Source: Gemmatimonadales bacterium
Lineage (GTDB): Bacteria; Gemmatimonadota; Gemmatimonadetes; Gemmatimonadales; GWC2-71-9
Reading direction: 5' to 3'
DNA length: 64,000 nucleotides
Assembly (NCBI GenBank): GCA_019637315.1
Contig: JAHBVU010000001.1
Coordinates: forward strand, 1 to 64,000
Under the pieces are notes generated by a model. It ran no database searches. It was not told the DNA's origin and was given only the letters and a program-made list of their open reading frames with translations. This document shows positions 26,323-35,800 of the stretch, in pieces (positions within the stretch are counted from its first letter, which is position 1; each line of letters begins with the position of its first letter). A program made the translations under genes and the position numbers.

Positions 26323-27756
26323 TCAGTTGTCGATCCGGGCCCCGGTCGTCGGGTGGTCGACCGAGTACTCCTTACCCGTCCCGCTGAAATAGTCCTTGGT
26401 GATCTTGCGCACCATGGGCAGCAGGATGGCCAAACCGATCAGGTTGGGGAACGCCATGAATGCGTTCAGCAGATTGCCGATTGCCCAGACAAGGGGAACC
26501 GAGATCACGGCACCAACCAGAATCAGCGCCGTAAAAACCAAGCGATAGAGCTTCGTATAGGCTGATCCGAAGATGTACTCGAAGCACTTCTCGCCGTAGT
26601 AGCACCAGCCGATCAGGGTCGAGAACCCGAACAGGAACGAGCAGATCGCGATGACGATCGGAGCAAACGGAATGGTCTGACTCATAGCCGCCGATGTCAG
26701 GTCCGCCGATTGGAACGTGCCTGCCGTCCAGAGACCGGACTCGAGGATGACGAACGCCGTCATCGAGCAGACCACGATGGTGTCGATGAAGACCTCGAAC
26801 ACGCCAACCACACCCTGCTCGGCCGGATGCCGGACGCTCGCGATGCCGTGGGCCATCGGCGCGCTGCCGAGACCGGCTTCATTCGACAGCACGCCGCGGC
26901 TCATGCCCATTGCGATTGCCTGAGCAACAGTGGCTCCGGCAAAGCCGCCGATGGCGGCAGTCGGTGAGAAGGCTTCCGAGAAGATCAGGGCAAAAACTTC
27001 GGGAAGCTTGTCGGCGTTCAGCACCACGTAGGTGAACGCGGCGCCGAGGTACAGCACGATCATCGACGGCACCAGCTTCTCAGCCGTCTTGGCGATCCGC
27101 TTGATGCCTCCCAGGAGGACGAGGCCAACCGCCACCATGATCAACAGCCCGGGAATCCAGGTGCCGATGGTGACCCCAGTCAGGCTGCGCACTGCGGCAA
27201 CAAACGACACGGCCACGGTGTTGGACTGGGCCATGTTGCCCGTACCGAACATCGCAGTGGCCATACCGAAGAAGGCAAAGAGCCAGGCCAGCGTCTTGCC
27301 CAGCTTGCTGCCGCCGAGGCCGCGGGTGATGTAGTACATCGGACCGGAGGCGAGTTCGCCATTCTCGCGGGTCACGCGATAGTGAACGCCCAGGACGGCT
27401 TCGGCATACTTGGTGGCCATGCCCACCGTCGCGCAGACCCACATCCAGAAAATCGCGCCCGGGCCGCCGATCAGGATGGCGGTGGCGACGCCGCCAATGT
27501 TGCCGTTACCGACGGTCGAGGCCAGCGCGGTCGAGAGGGCCTGAAACGGCGTGATGGTATTGGAGTCCGCAGCCTCCTTCTTGAAGGCCCCCTTGAACAC
27601 CGTGCGCAGGGCTGCGGGAAAGCGACGGATCTGAACGAAGCCGGTGGCGACGGTCAGAATACCACCGACAACCACCAGAACCAGCGGCATGAACTTCCAA
27701 TGCCAGACGGTAGCCTCAATCGATTCGAACCAAGCGGTCAGACTTGCTGCGTCCAT
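26323..27756 (-). CDS. AGCS family alanine/glycine:cation symporter
   Basis: 477-residue inner-membrane carrier with about ten hydrophobic spans. Family motifs are FQALSTALASTVGNGNIGGVATAI (about 70), a GPGAIFWMWVCATVGMATKYAEAVLG segment, GMSRGVLSNEAGLGSAPMAH (about 285) and FGFSTLIGWCYYGEKC. It couples sodium or proton influx to uptake of alanine or glycine. The ATG is preceded by CAGGAG. It is monocistronic; convergent terminators separate it from rnd. Confidence 0.94.
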   Translation of the reverse strand: MDAASLTAWFESIEATVWHWKFMPLVLVVVGGILTVATGFVQIRRFPAALRTVFKGAFKKEAADSNTITPFQALSTALASTVGNGNIGGVATAILIGGPGAIFWMWVCATVGMATKYAEAVLGVHYRVTRENGELASGPMYYITRGLGGSKLGKTLAWLFAFFGMATAMFGTGNMAQSNTVAVSFVAAVRSLTGVTIGTWIPGLLIMVAVGLVLLGGIKRIAKTAEKLVPSMIVLYLGAAFTYVVLNADKLPEVFALIFSEAFSPTAAIGGFAGATVAQAIAMGMSRGVLSNEAGLGSAPMAHGIASVRHPAEQGVVGVFEVFIDTIVVCSMTAFVILESGLWTAGTFQSADLTSAAMSQTIPFAPIVIAICSFLFGFSTLIGWCYYGEKCFEYIFGSAYTKLYRLVFTALILVGAVISVPLVWAIGNLLNAFMAFPNLIGLAILLPMVRKITKDYFSGTGKEYSVDHPTTGARIDN

Positions 27757-27896
27757 CGGTGCTCCTGCGGGAACGGCGGAAGTGAAGGGCGCTCGCCATC
27801 GAGCGTCCGGCGGTTACGGGTTGTCGAGTCCTTAATGGGAATCAGGCAGGCGCCACACCGCACCAATGGTGGGTGGACGCCAAGGTCGATCCGCGG

Positions 27897-28193
27897 CTAG
27901 CCCAGAAAGGCGCGAACGCGAGGGTCCATCTTGTCCGGGGTCCAGTATGGCTCCCAGACCAGTTCGATCGAAGCACTGTTGACGCCCTCCATCCCCTCGG
28001 CAACCAGGCGGGCGTCTTCCAGCATCTCCGGTCCCGACGGACAGCCGGGAGACGTGAGCGTCATCTTGATGTGGACGTCGTTGGCCTCGGAGACCTCGAC
28101 ATCGTAGATCAGACCGATGTCGACGATGTTGAGCCCGAGCTCTGGGTCCTTGACGGCCCGGAGGGCCTTTTTCACGGAATCCGACGTCACCAT
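27897..28193 (-). CDS. MIP18/SufT-like (DUF59) iron-sulfur assembly protein
   Basis: 98 residues from the ATG at 28191-28193 (GGAGG 7 bases upstream; an adjacent GTG is one codon earlier). One DUF59 domain: DSVKKALRAVKDPELGLNIVDIGLIYDVEV, then the conserved MTLTSPGCPSGPEMLEDA with the family cysteine, and VWEPYWTPDKM. SufT-like proteins help mature iron-sulfur proteins; PaaD homologues share the fold, but no phenylacetate genes are present. It is not in the SUF operon 6 kb away. Confidence 0.9.
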   Translation of the reverse strand: MVTSDSVKKALRAVKDPELGLNIVDIGLIYDVEVSEANDVHIKMTLTSPGCPSGPEMLEDARLVAEGMEGVNSASIELVWEPYWTPDKMDPRVRAFLG

Positions 28194-28266
28194 CACGATG
28201 CCTCCAACTCGAACGACCGGGAAGTTACCGGGAGGCCGGAAGCCGGGTCAACCAACCCGGCCGAAT

Positions 28267-29091
28267 TCAGGGGAAACGAAGCGGACCTGGAGGCAGCTGG
28301 TAGAGCAACCGAACCGTGGCGCGGTCGCGGCCAGACGGACCGGGAACCTGGACCGTAGGGTACATCACGTCCCGCGGATCAGGCGAATGGGGCAGGCCAA
28401 GCACGTGCCCGAGCTCGTGCACGGCAACGGCCCGGAGCTCCTCGGGCTCCAGCACGCGGGTCTCATGCAGTCGCGCGAGCGTCACGACCGCCTTTACAAT
28501 GACGCCGTGCCCGTCACCCTGCATCTCCGCCCAGCCGGTGCGGGATCCGCCGGCGCGGGCACTGTCACCGGCCTCCGGCTCGAAGCGCTCGACCCATCGG
28601 ACCTGGACATCGGCCGTCGCAGTGTCAGCCACGGTCACAAATCGGACGCCCGCGCCCAGCGCCTCCCAGGTGCGCATGGCGGCATCAACCGCAGCCACCT
28701 GCTCCGACCGCGCACTGTCTCGCACGAGCGCGACTCGGATGGTGGCGTCGTCGGGCCACCGTCGAATCACCGAGTCGGGCGAGGTGAAGACTGAATCCAG
28801 GTAGGTTGCCCGCACCGAGTACTGGAAGCGACGGCGGGCTTCGAGCAGGGCACGCTGAGCCAATACCGGAGTGCGAGCCGCTGACCCGATCGTGTCGGGC
28901 CCCGGCCACGCCATGCGAACCGGCTGGTTGATTGGCAGGGGCCCCGAGAGGCCAGCCGAAGCCTTGGACGCGGTAGTATCAGCAACTACGATTGATCCGT
29001 TCGTTGGAACGACGGACTCGTTACCGGACCAGCGAGCATTGGCCAGCAGCGCGAAACAGACTGCCGCGAGCACCAGGAAAACCCGACTCAT
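28267..29091 (-). CDS. Secreted matrixin-like zinc metalloprotease
   Basis: 274 residues from the ATG at 29089-29091, with an N-terminal hydrophobic segment (MSRVFLVLAAVCFALLANA) acting as signal or anchor. The zinc-binding motif HELGHVLGLPHSPDPRDVMYP fits HExxHxxGxxH with a Met-turn, the metzincin/M10 signature. A catalytic-domain start is recognisable at RVALVRDSARSEQVAAVDAAMRTWEALG, about 60 residues upstream. The prodomain-like region is short and has no cysteine switch that I can see. It probably acts outside the inner membrane on proteins; substrate unknown. Confidence 0.85.
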   Translation of the reverse strand: MSRVFLVLAAVCFALLANARWSGNESVVPTNGSIVVADTTASKASAGLSGPLPINQPVRMAWPGPDTIGSAARTPVLAQRALLEARRRFQYSVRATYLDSVFTSPDSVIRRWPDDATIRVALVRDSARSEQVAAVDAAMRTWEALGAGVRFVTVADTATADVQVRWVERFEPEAGDSARAGGSRTGWAEMQGDGHGVIVKAVVTLARLHETRVLEPEELRAVAVHELGHVLGLPHSPDPRDVMYPTVQVPGPSGRDRATVRLLYQLPPGPLRFP

Positions 29092-29226
29092 TGGCCTGGC
29101 AAGCCGCAAGATGGACGCCCGTCCCGACCGCGCTGGCCAGCATCCAACCCCTCCCTTACATTTGCCCCGGTTCGATTCCGTCAGGACAGAGGCTAACTAG
29201 TTGTCGCACGAACAGATGGAGCGTTG

Positions 29227-31490
29227 GTGATCCTGGCGTCCCTGACTCGAGCCCTGGTTCGGTGGCGCGCCTTTGTCATCGCCATCTGGGTCATCCTGGG
29301 CGCCTTTGCCTTCACCCAAGCCCCCAAGACGCCTGAACGCCTGGCGCTTCGAGGCGGCAGCGCGCAGCCGTCCGAAGCCCGCCTTGCCGACCGAATGCTC
29401 ACCGAGCGGTTTGCCCGCCCCTTCGGTGAGTTCTTTGCGGTCACGATCGAAGGACCCAGTTCGTTCCGGGACGGCTCGGCCCGCGATGCGCTCGATTCTC
29501 TGACCAAAGCCGCCGCCCGCCTTCCCTACGTTCAGAGCGTCGTCTCATACCTGACCCAGGCCGATTCGACGTTCCTGTCGGCCGACGAGCGATCGACCTT
29601 CTTTCTCGTCTCCTTCACGGCCAACATCGACAGCATCGGCAACCTGGTGGAGCCGTTCCGTGCCGAGATGCATCGGGTGCTCGATCATACACCCAACCGA
29701 CCGGCGTATACGCTCCTCGTCACGGGCCGATCGGCGCTCGACCTCGACATTCGGAATGTCAGCGCTGCGGACGGCAAGCGGTTCGAGCTGATGCTGATGC
29801 CGATCACGCTGGTGATCCTGGTCCTGGCCTTCGGCGCGCTGGTGGCTGCGCTCTTACCGCTGGCGATCGGCGTCCTTGCCATTGCCGTATCTCTGACGGC
29901 TATCGGGATCATGACCGAGTTCACCCCGATGTCGGTCTTCGTGCTCAATCTCACCACGATGATCGGATTGGGTGTCGGGATCGACTACTCGCTGCTGATG
30001 GTGACCCGGTTCCGCGAGGAAATGGCCCGCGGCCTGCGTCGACGTGAAGCCGCGGAACGCACCGTTCTGACCGCCGGCGTGGCGGTCTTCCACTCGGGTG
30101 TCACGGTGGTGGTGGGGTTTGGGGCGCTGCTGCTGACCCCGATGGTGGAGACTCGGAGCGTGGGCATCGGCGGACTGCTGGTGGTCAGTACCGCCGTACT
30201 CCTCTGCCTGACCCTCCTGCCAGCCCTGCTCGCGACGCTGGGCCAGAGCATCGACCGCCCCCGCTGGCTGGCGCGCCGGCTGAGCTGGTACCATGCTCCG
30301 CAGATCTGGGAAAAGTGGGCCAGGTCGCTCGCTCGGCATCCGGTGCGCGCGCTGATCCTGGGCGGTGCCACCATGGCCGTGCTCACCTTGCCGCTTCTCT
30401 GGATCAAGATTGGGCTGCCGGCGCGCCACTGGTGGCCCAGCGCCACGGAGGCCGGCGCAGGTGTCGACGCACTCGCGCGGATGGGTGTGTCGGGCTACAT
30501 CACGCCGGTACGAATCCTGGTCGAGTTTCCCGAGGATCAGCCGGCCACGCAGGCGGTGTCGCTCCGCGGACTCCGGGCCCTGTCCGACTCGATGCGGGCC
30601 GATCCTCGGGTGCGCGACGTGCGCAGCATGGTCGACCTGCAGCCTGGGACATCGATCCTGGCGTACTCACTGCTCTATGCAGACCTGGATTCCGCACGCG
30701 CCAGCCAGCGCGAGTTTCTCGACGCTTATCTGAGCCGCGACAGCCGAGTTGCCCTGGTCGACGTGGTGCTGCAGGATACCACCTCGCTGACCTCGGCCAT
30801 GGACGTAGTGGCCCGCGCCCGGACCCTGGCGGCCTCCGACAGCATACGTCAGCTGCGCATGCGGAGATCCGGGTCGGCGGTTACATCGCCGGCAGCGTCG
30901 ACCTGCAGGAAGAGATGCTCGACATCTTCCCGCGGTTGATCGTGCTGGTGCTGACCGCAACTGCCGTGATGCTGGCGCTGGCGTTCCGATCGATCCTGGT
31001 GCCGCTCAAGGCGGTCCTGATGAACTCGCTCTCGGTGGCGGCCACCTTCGGGCTGATCGTGCTGGTCTTCCAGAAGGGGTACGGCGCCGGCCTCTTTCAT
31101 CTGACCGGACCAACCGAAGCGATCTTCGTGCTGATTCCGGTGCTCGTCTTTGCCGTGGTGTTCGGGCTCAGTATGGACTACGAAGTCTTCCTGCTGAGCC
31201 GGATCAAAGAGGCGTTCGACCGGACCGGTCGCAACGGCGAAGCGACCATGGAGGGCCTGAGCGCCACCGCGTCGGTGATTACTTCCGCCGCGCTGATCAT
31301 GATCTTTGTCTTTGGGGCGTTTGCCTTTGCGCGGGTCATCGTGATGCAAATGCTCGGTTTCGGACTGGCCGTGGCGGTCCTGCTCGACGCCACCATCATC
31401 CGCATGGTCCTGGTACCAGCCTTCATGCACCTGATGGGCCGCTGGAACTGGTGGCCGGGGTCGCGCCGAATCGCCCCTCCGGCCCGCTGA
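29227..31490 (+). pseudogene. MMPL/RND-type transporter gene split by a frameshift
   Basis: The first part (29227 to about 30860) encodes an N-terminal span, an extracytoplasmic domain and a membrane bundle with GVGIDYSLLMVTRFREE. The second part, in the -1 frame (about 30858-31490), encodes GGYIAGSVDLQEEML, a second membrane bundle and the matching GLSMDYEVFLLSRIKEAF. Together they make one ordinary two-bundle MMPL protein of about 755 residues. Similarity passes from one frame to the other near 30855-30865, consistent with one missing base. Start GTG at 29227 has GGAG 5 bases upstream. Lipid or drug export is the family role. Either a true lesion or a sequencing error. Confidence 0.8.
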
Positions 31491-31495
31491 GCTGC

Positions 31496-34282
31496 CTATT
31501 GCTTGGCGTCGAGCCAGTTCACGCCAACGCCAATGTCGACCACGAGCGGCACCGACAACTCCGCGACCCCTTCCATGCACGACCGAACCAACTCCCGGAC
31601 CGGCTCGACTTCACCGGCCGGCGCCTCGACCACCAGCTCGTCGTGAACCTGCAGCAGCAGGCGTGCCTGGTAGCCGCCTTGGCGCAGCGCATCGTGCAAA
31701 CGGACCATGGCAATCTTGATCAGGTCGGCGGCCGAACCCTGCAGCGGCGAGTTCTGACTCAACCGCTCTCCGAAAGCCCGAGTGTTGAAGTTGCGGTCCT
31801 TGATCTCGGGGATGTAGCGTCGTCGCTTGAAGAGCGTCTCGACATAGCCCTGCGACCGCGCCAGCTCCACCTGACGATCGAGATAGGCGCGCACGCCGGC
31901 AAACCGGGTAAAGTACGACTCGATGAAGCCACGGGCCTCTTCCATCGAGATCTTGAGCTGTTTGCTGAGGGCAAAGGCGCCCTGTCCGTAGATGGTGCCG
32001 AAGTTGATCGTCTTGGCACGCGACCGCATCTCACTGCTGACCAGGTCGGGCGACACGCCGAAGATCAGTGAGGCCGTCTGCCGATGGATGTCCTCGCCGC
32101 TCCGAAAGGCGGCCACAAAGGCGGGGTCGGCCGAGAAGTGCGCCATCAGCCGCAGCTCGATCTGGGAATAGTCGGCGACGACGAACTGCCATCCGTCGGT
32201 CGGCACGAAGCCGCGACGGATCTCCTCACCGCGCTTGGTCCGGATCGGAATGTTCTGGAGATTGGGATCCGACGACGACAAGCGCCCGGTCGCGGCGCCG
32301 GTCTGATTATACCGCGTGTGGATTCGACCGGTCTGCCGATTGACCCGTGCGGGCAGCACATCGACATAGGTGGACTTGAGCTTCTGAAGCTCACGATACT
32401 CGAGCAACAGACGGGGTACCTCGTGTCCCTGCTCCGCCAGCTGTTCGAGCACATCCGCGTCGGTCGACGGGCCGGTCTTCGTCTTCTTGAGCACGGGCAG
32501 GCCGAGCTTCTCGAACAAAACTGCAGCGAGCTGCTTGGGGCTGTTGAGGTTGAGCGTGGCTCCCGCGGATTGGGCAATGGCCGCTTCGAGCCGAACGAGA
32601 TCGGCCGTCAGTTCCCGTGAGAGCCGCTCGAACACCGTCGCATCGATGGCAATACCGGTCCATTCCATGTCGGTCAGGACTTCGACGAGCGGCATCTCGA
32701 TGGTGTCGAGAAGCGGCAGCAGCGACGCCTCCGTCAGGCGCGGGACGAAGTTGGCCTCGAGCGCAAGCACGGCCGAAACCGTGGCCGCGCCATGTCGCGC
32801 TGCGGCGTCGACCTCGACCTCGGCCATCGGGATCTGACGCCGGCCGTTCCCCGTCAGATCCGTGACCGACGACAGCGGGCGATCGAGATAATCGAGGCAG
32901 AGTACGTCGAGCGCCGTGGAACGCCGTCCCGGGTCGATCACGAAGCTCGCGATCATAGGGTCGAACCGTCCACCCGCGAGCTCCGCCCCGGCGCGGCGGA
33001 GCAACTGCCACTGGAGCTTGAGATCGTGCGCAGCCTTCGGCACCGTGGCATCCTCGATCAGGGCAACCAGGTCGGCACACGCCGGGTCGGCTAGCGGGGG
33101 CAGGTTCTCAACCGGCGCGGGCGCTGCGAGCGCACCATCCGCCGGCCGATGACCAAACGGCAGGTACCAGGCCTCGTTTGGAGCCAGGGCCAGGCTGATC
33201 CCGATCAGCTCGGCGTCATGGGGTTCGGCGCCGTCGCCGCGAACCTCGAGCGCCACGAGCGGTGCCTGGCGAAGTCGCGCGACCAGGCCGGCAAGCTCGC
33301 CCGCCGCCGACACCACGACGGGCGCTGCAGCCGCTATCGCAGTTACCGACGCAGTCGGGTTCGAGGCAGCCTCGGTCGGCTCCCCGAGGTCGAGGCGATT
33401 GACCAGCGAATGAAACTCGAGCCGGGTCAGGATCTTGCGCAGCTGCTCGGGGTCGGGGTCTGCGGCGACAGCCGTCGTGAGGTCGAGCGTCACGGGAACA
33501 TCGGTCTGGATCGTGACCAGCCGGCGGGAAAGCCGCGCCGCCTCGGCCTCGGCGAGCAGCGCCTCCCGGGGCCGCTTGGCCTTGATCTCGCCGGCCTTGG
33601 CCAGAATCGTGTCGAGCGTACCGTACTCCTGCAGCAGCTGGGCCGCGGTCTTGTCACCAACGCCACGGACCCCAGGCACGTTGTCCGAAGAATCACCAAC
33701 CATGGCGAGGTAGTCGATGACCTGGTGCGGCGGAACGCCGAGCCGTTCGGCGGCGTTGCGCTCGTCGACCCAGAGCTCATCAACCCCGGCCGGTCCGCCG
33801 CGACCGGGATTGAGCAGGGCCACCTGCGGACCAATCAACTGGTAGAAGTCCTTGTCGCCCGAGACGATTACGACCTGAAGCCCCTGCTCCGCCTCGCGCC
33901 GCGCCAGCGTGCCGATCACGTCGTCGGCCTCATAGCCATCGAGTGCGACCCGCGGGATGCGAAAGGCGTCGAGAATGTCGCGAACATGCTCCAGCGCCAG
34001 GTCGAAATCCTGTTGCAGCTCCACGTCGAGCTTCTGACGGGTCGACTTGTATTCGGGAAAGAGCTGGGAGCGGAAGGAGTCGCCCTTGTCGAGGACCCAG
34101 ACGAGGTAGTCGGGCTGGTACTTGGACCTGAGCCGGAGCAGGAAGTTGACCACACCCCAGGCGGCCGAGGTGTTCTCACCGCGAGAGGTCCGAAGCGGGC
34201 GACTGATCAGCGCGAAGAACGCGCGGTAGATCAGCGCGTGGCCGTCGACCAGAAACAGTTGTGGCGGATCATGATGAGCCAT
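31496..34282 (-). CDS. polA: DNA polymerase I
   Basis: 928 residues. Residues 1-300 are the 5'-3' flap nuclease (LFLVDGHALIYRAFFA, DGYEADDVIGTLA, DKDFYQLI, GDSSDNVPGV). Residues about 320-510 occupy the place of the 3'-5' exonuclease, but its catalytic acids are not conserved. Residues about 540-928 are the polymerase: SSDPNLQNIPIRT, VVADYSQIELR, the O-helix RSRAKTINFGTIYGQGAF, and VHDELVVEAP. It fills gaps and removes primers in repair and replication. It converges with the MMPL gene, 5 bp apart, and follows no obvious operon partner. Confidence 0.97.
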   Translation of the reverse strand: MAHHDPPQLFLVDGHALIYRAFFALISRPLRTSRGENTSAAWGVVNFLLRLRSKYQPDYLVWVLDKGDSFRSQLFPEYKSTRQKLDVELQQDFDLALEHVRDILDAFRIPRVALDGYEADDVIGTLARREAEQGLQVVIVSGDKDFYQLIGPQVALLNPGRGGPAGVDELWVDERNAAERLGVPPHQVIDYLAMVGDSSDNVPGVRGVGDKTAAQLLQEYGTLDTILAKAGEIKAKRPREALLAEAEAARLSRRLVTIQTDVPVTLDLTTAVAADPDPEQLRKILTRLEFHSLVNRLDLGEPTEAASNPTASVTAIAAAAPVVVSAAGELAGLVARLRQAPLVALEVRGDGAEPHDAELIGISLALAPNEAWYLPFGHRPADGALAAPAPVENLPPLADPACADLVALIEDATVPKAAHDLKLQWQLLRRAGAELAGGRFDPMIASFVIDPGRRSTALDVLCLDYLDRPLSSVTDLTGNGRRQIPMAEVEVDAAARHGAATVSAVLALEANFVPRLTEASLLPLLDTIEMPLVEVLTDMEWTGIAIDATVFERLSRELTADLVRLEAAIAQSAGATLNLNSPKQLAAVLFEKLGLPVLKKTKTGPSTDADVLEQLAEQGHEVPRLLLEYRELQKLKSTYVDVLPARVNRQTGRIHTRYNQTGAATGRLSSSDPNLQNIPIRTKRGEEIRRGFVPTDGWQFVVADYSQIELRLMAHFSADPAFVAAFRSGEDIHRQTASLIFGVSPDLVSSEMRSRAKTINFGTIYGQGAFALSKQLKISMEEARGFIESYFTRFAGVRAYLDRQVELARSQGYVETLFKRRRYIPEIKDRNFNTRAFGERLSQNSPLQGSAADLIKIAMVRLHDALRQGGYQARLLLQVHDELVVEAPAGEVEPVRELVRSCMEGVAELSVPLVVDIGVGVNWLDAKQ

Positions 34283-34328
34283 GCCGGTAACTTAGCTGCA
34301 CCGACGGCCCCGCGGGTGCGGCCAGGAA

Positions 34329-35705
34329 TCAGCGACCGGCCCGCGGGTTGCGCGGAATCATCGCACGGGCGCGGCTGAACTCCGAGCGCGACTGCTGAGT
34401 AAGGCGGAGTCGGGAAAAGCCCAGCGTTCCCTCGAAGTCGATCACCGCGCGATACTCATTGTACACCCAGCGGACGTAGCGGCGGTCAGCGGCCATCGAG
34501 TTCTCATACACCTGGTCCGGCTCACCGAGCGTGATGAACACTTCTCCGCGATCGGTGCGCCAGCCTTCCCCGCCCTCTTCACGGAACCGCTCGTTGGCAA
34601 TTGCCAGGCGAGTGAAATAGCGATCGAGCGCCTCGTTTTCCGGCGTGGCCGGGTTGGGGTCGGTCGCCACCCAGAACTTCCGCCACAACTGGGCCCGATC
34701 GGCCGGTCTCGCGTTGCGGAGGTCGTTGAGCATGCCCGGCTCATACGGGAAGTACCGCATCAGACTGAGCAGGTTCTCATAGTTGGTGACCACCCAGCCG
34801 CGGGCAAACGACACCAGCGCCTGGACCTTTTGCGCCGACGGTCCCTCGCCCACTTCGATGGTCAACTCACCAAGCGGCGGCGTGTCTGAACTGAGTCGAA
34901 CGATGCGGCCTTCGGCGCTGCGCCCGCCCGCAAACCGGACCTCGCTGCGATAGACCACGCTGTCGCGATCGTCGCGAACAACGACCGGCACGGTGGCCGG
35001 CCCGGAGAATCGGTAGCCCTCGACGTAGATGAAGAGCGTGTCGCTGCCGCCGTGCGCCACCGTCCCCCGGGAGTTGAGCACGATGTCGATCGGGTCGTCG
35101 ACCGAGGTCCGGGTACGCACCTCGTAGACCAGCACCGGGGGCGCGATCGATCCCGCGCCGAATCGCGGCACCACCAGCGATCGCTCGGCTCGGCTGGCGC
35201 CGTTCGACGAGGGATCCCGCACGACGACCGATACCGTGTAGGTCCCCGGACGCATCAGAAAACCCTGCTGGAAGAAAATGCTTTCGTCGCTCCGCTGGGT
35301 TTCAGCAAAGGTGTTGACCCGGACGACTTTTGTTTCACTGACGGAGATCGGCTCCCCGCCGCCCTCGGGCGTCAGCGTCAGGTCCACCCGATAGCGACCT
35401 GCGAAGCTGCCCTGATCGCGCTGAAAGGAAATGGAGCGGTTGCCGAAGGAGAGGCCGATGTCGACGAGCGTCGAGTCACCGCGACCGGCGAGGGTGGCCA
35501 CCGTGCCCACGAACGGCACCTGTCCGCCGGCGGCGATGCGACCGAGACGCTGGTAGACGGAGGTGAGACTGAACAGCTCACTGAGCGTCTGATCGGTCAT
35601 GGTCGACGGAGCGCCGGGGCGGGGACCGCGACCCGACGAACAGGCGCCAAGCAACCCGATGATGGGAATCAGCGTGAGAGCAAAACGCCCAAAGATTCCG
35701 CGCAT
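34329..35705 (-). CDS. GWxTD domain-containing lipoprotein
   Basis: 458 residues from the ATG at 35703-35705 (GAGGAA ribosome site; an upstream GTG adds five codons). The lipoprotein signal ends in LIGLLGAC (IPIIGLLGAC). The middle is predicted beta-rich. The C-terminus carries the domain's hallmark GWRTDRGEVFITLGEPDQVYEN (about 390-410), preceded by RNARPADRAQLWRKFWVATDPNPATPENEALDRYFTRLAIANERF. These proteins are typical of Gemmatimonadota, Acidobacteriota and Bacteroidota-related groups. Molecular function is unknown. It lies divergent from the kinase gene at 35801. Confidence 0.9.
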   Translation of the reverse strand: MRGIFGRFALTLIPIIGLLGACSSGRGPRPGAPSTMTDQTLSELFSLTSVYQRLGRIAAGGQVPFVGTVATLAGRGDSTLVDIGLSFGNRSISFQRDQGSFAGRYRVDLTLTPEGGGEPISVSETKVVRVNTFAETQRSDESIFFQQGFLMRPGTYTVSVVVRDPSSNGASRAERSLVVPRFGAGSIAPPVLVYEVRTRTSVDDPIDIVLNSRGTVAHGGSDTLFIYVEGYRFSGPATVPVVVRDDRDSVVYRSEVRFAGGRSAEGRIVRLSSDTPPLGELTIEVGEGPSAQKVQALVSFARGWVVTNYENLLSLMRYFPYEPGMLNDLRNARPADRAQLWRKFWVATDPNPATPENEALDRYFTRLAIANERFREEGGEGWRTDRGEVFITLGEPDQVYENSMAADRRYVRWVYNEYRAVIDFEGTLGFSRLRLTQQSRSEFSRARAMIPRNPRAGR

Positions 35706-35800
35706 GCTGCTTCCTCGCACAACGTGGAAAGCCCGCGACCGTCAGCGAAGCGTGCTATCTTGCTTAAGCTCGGCTGCGGCGTGTAGCTTGAACCGATCCC

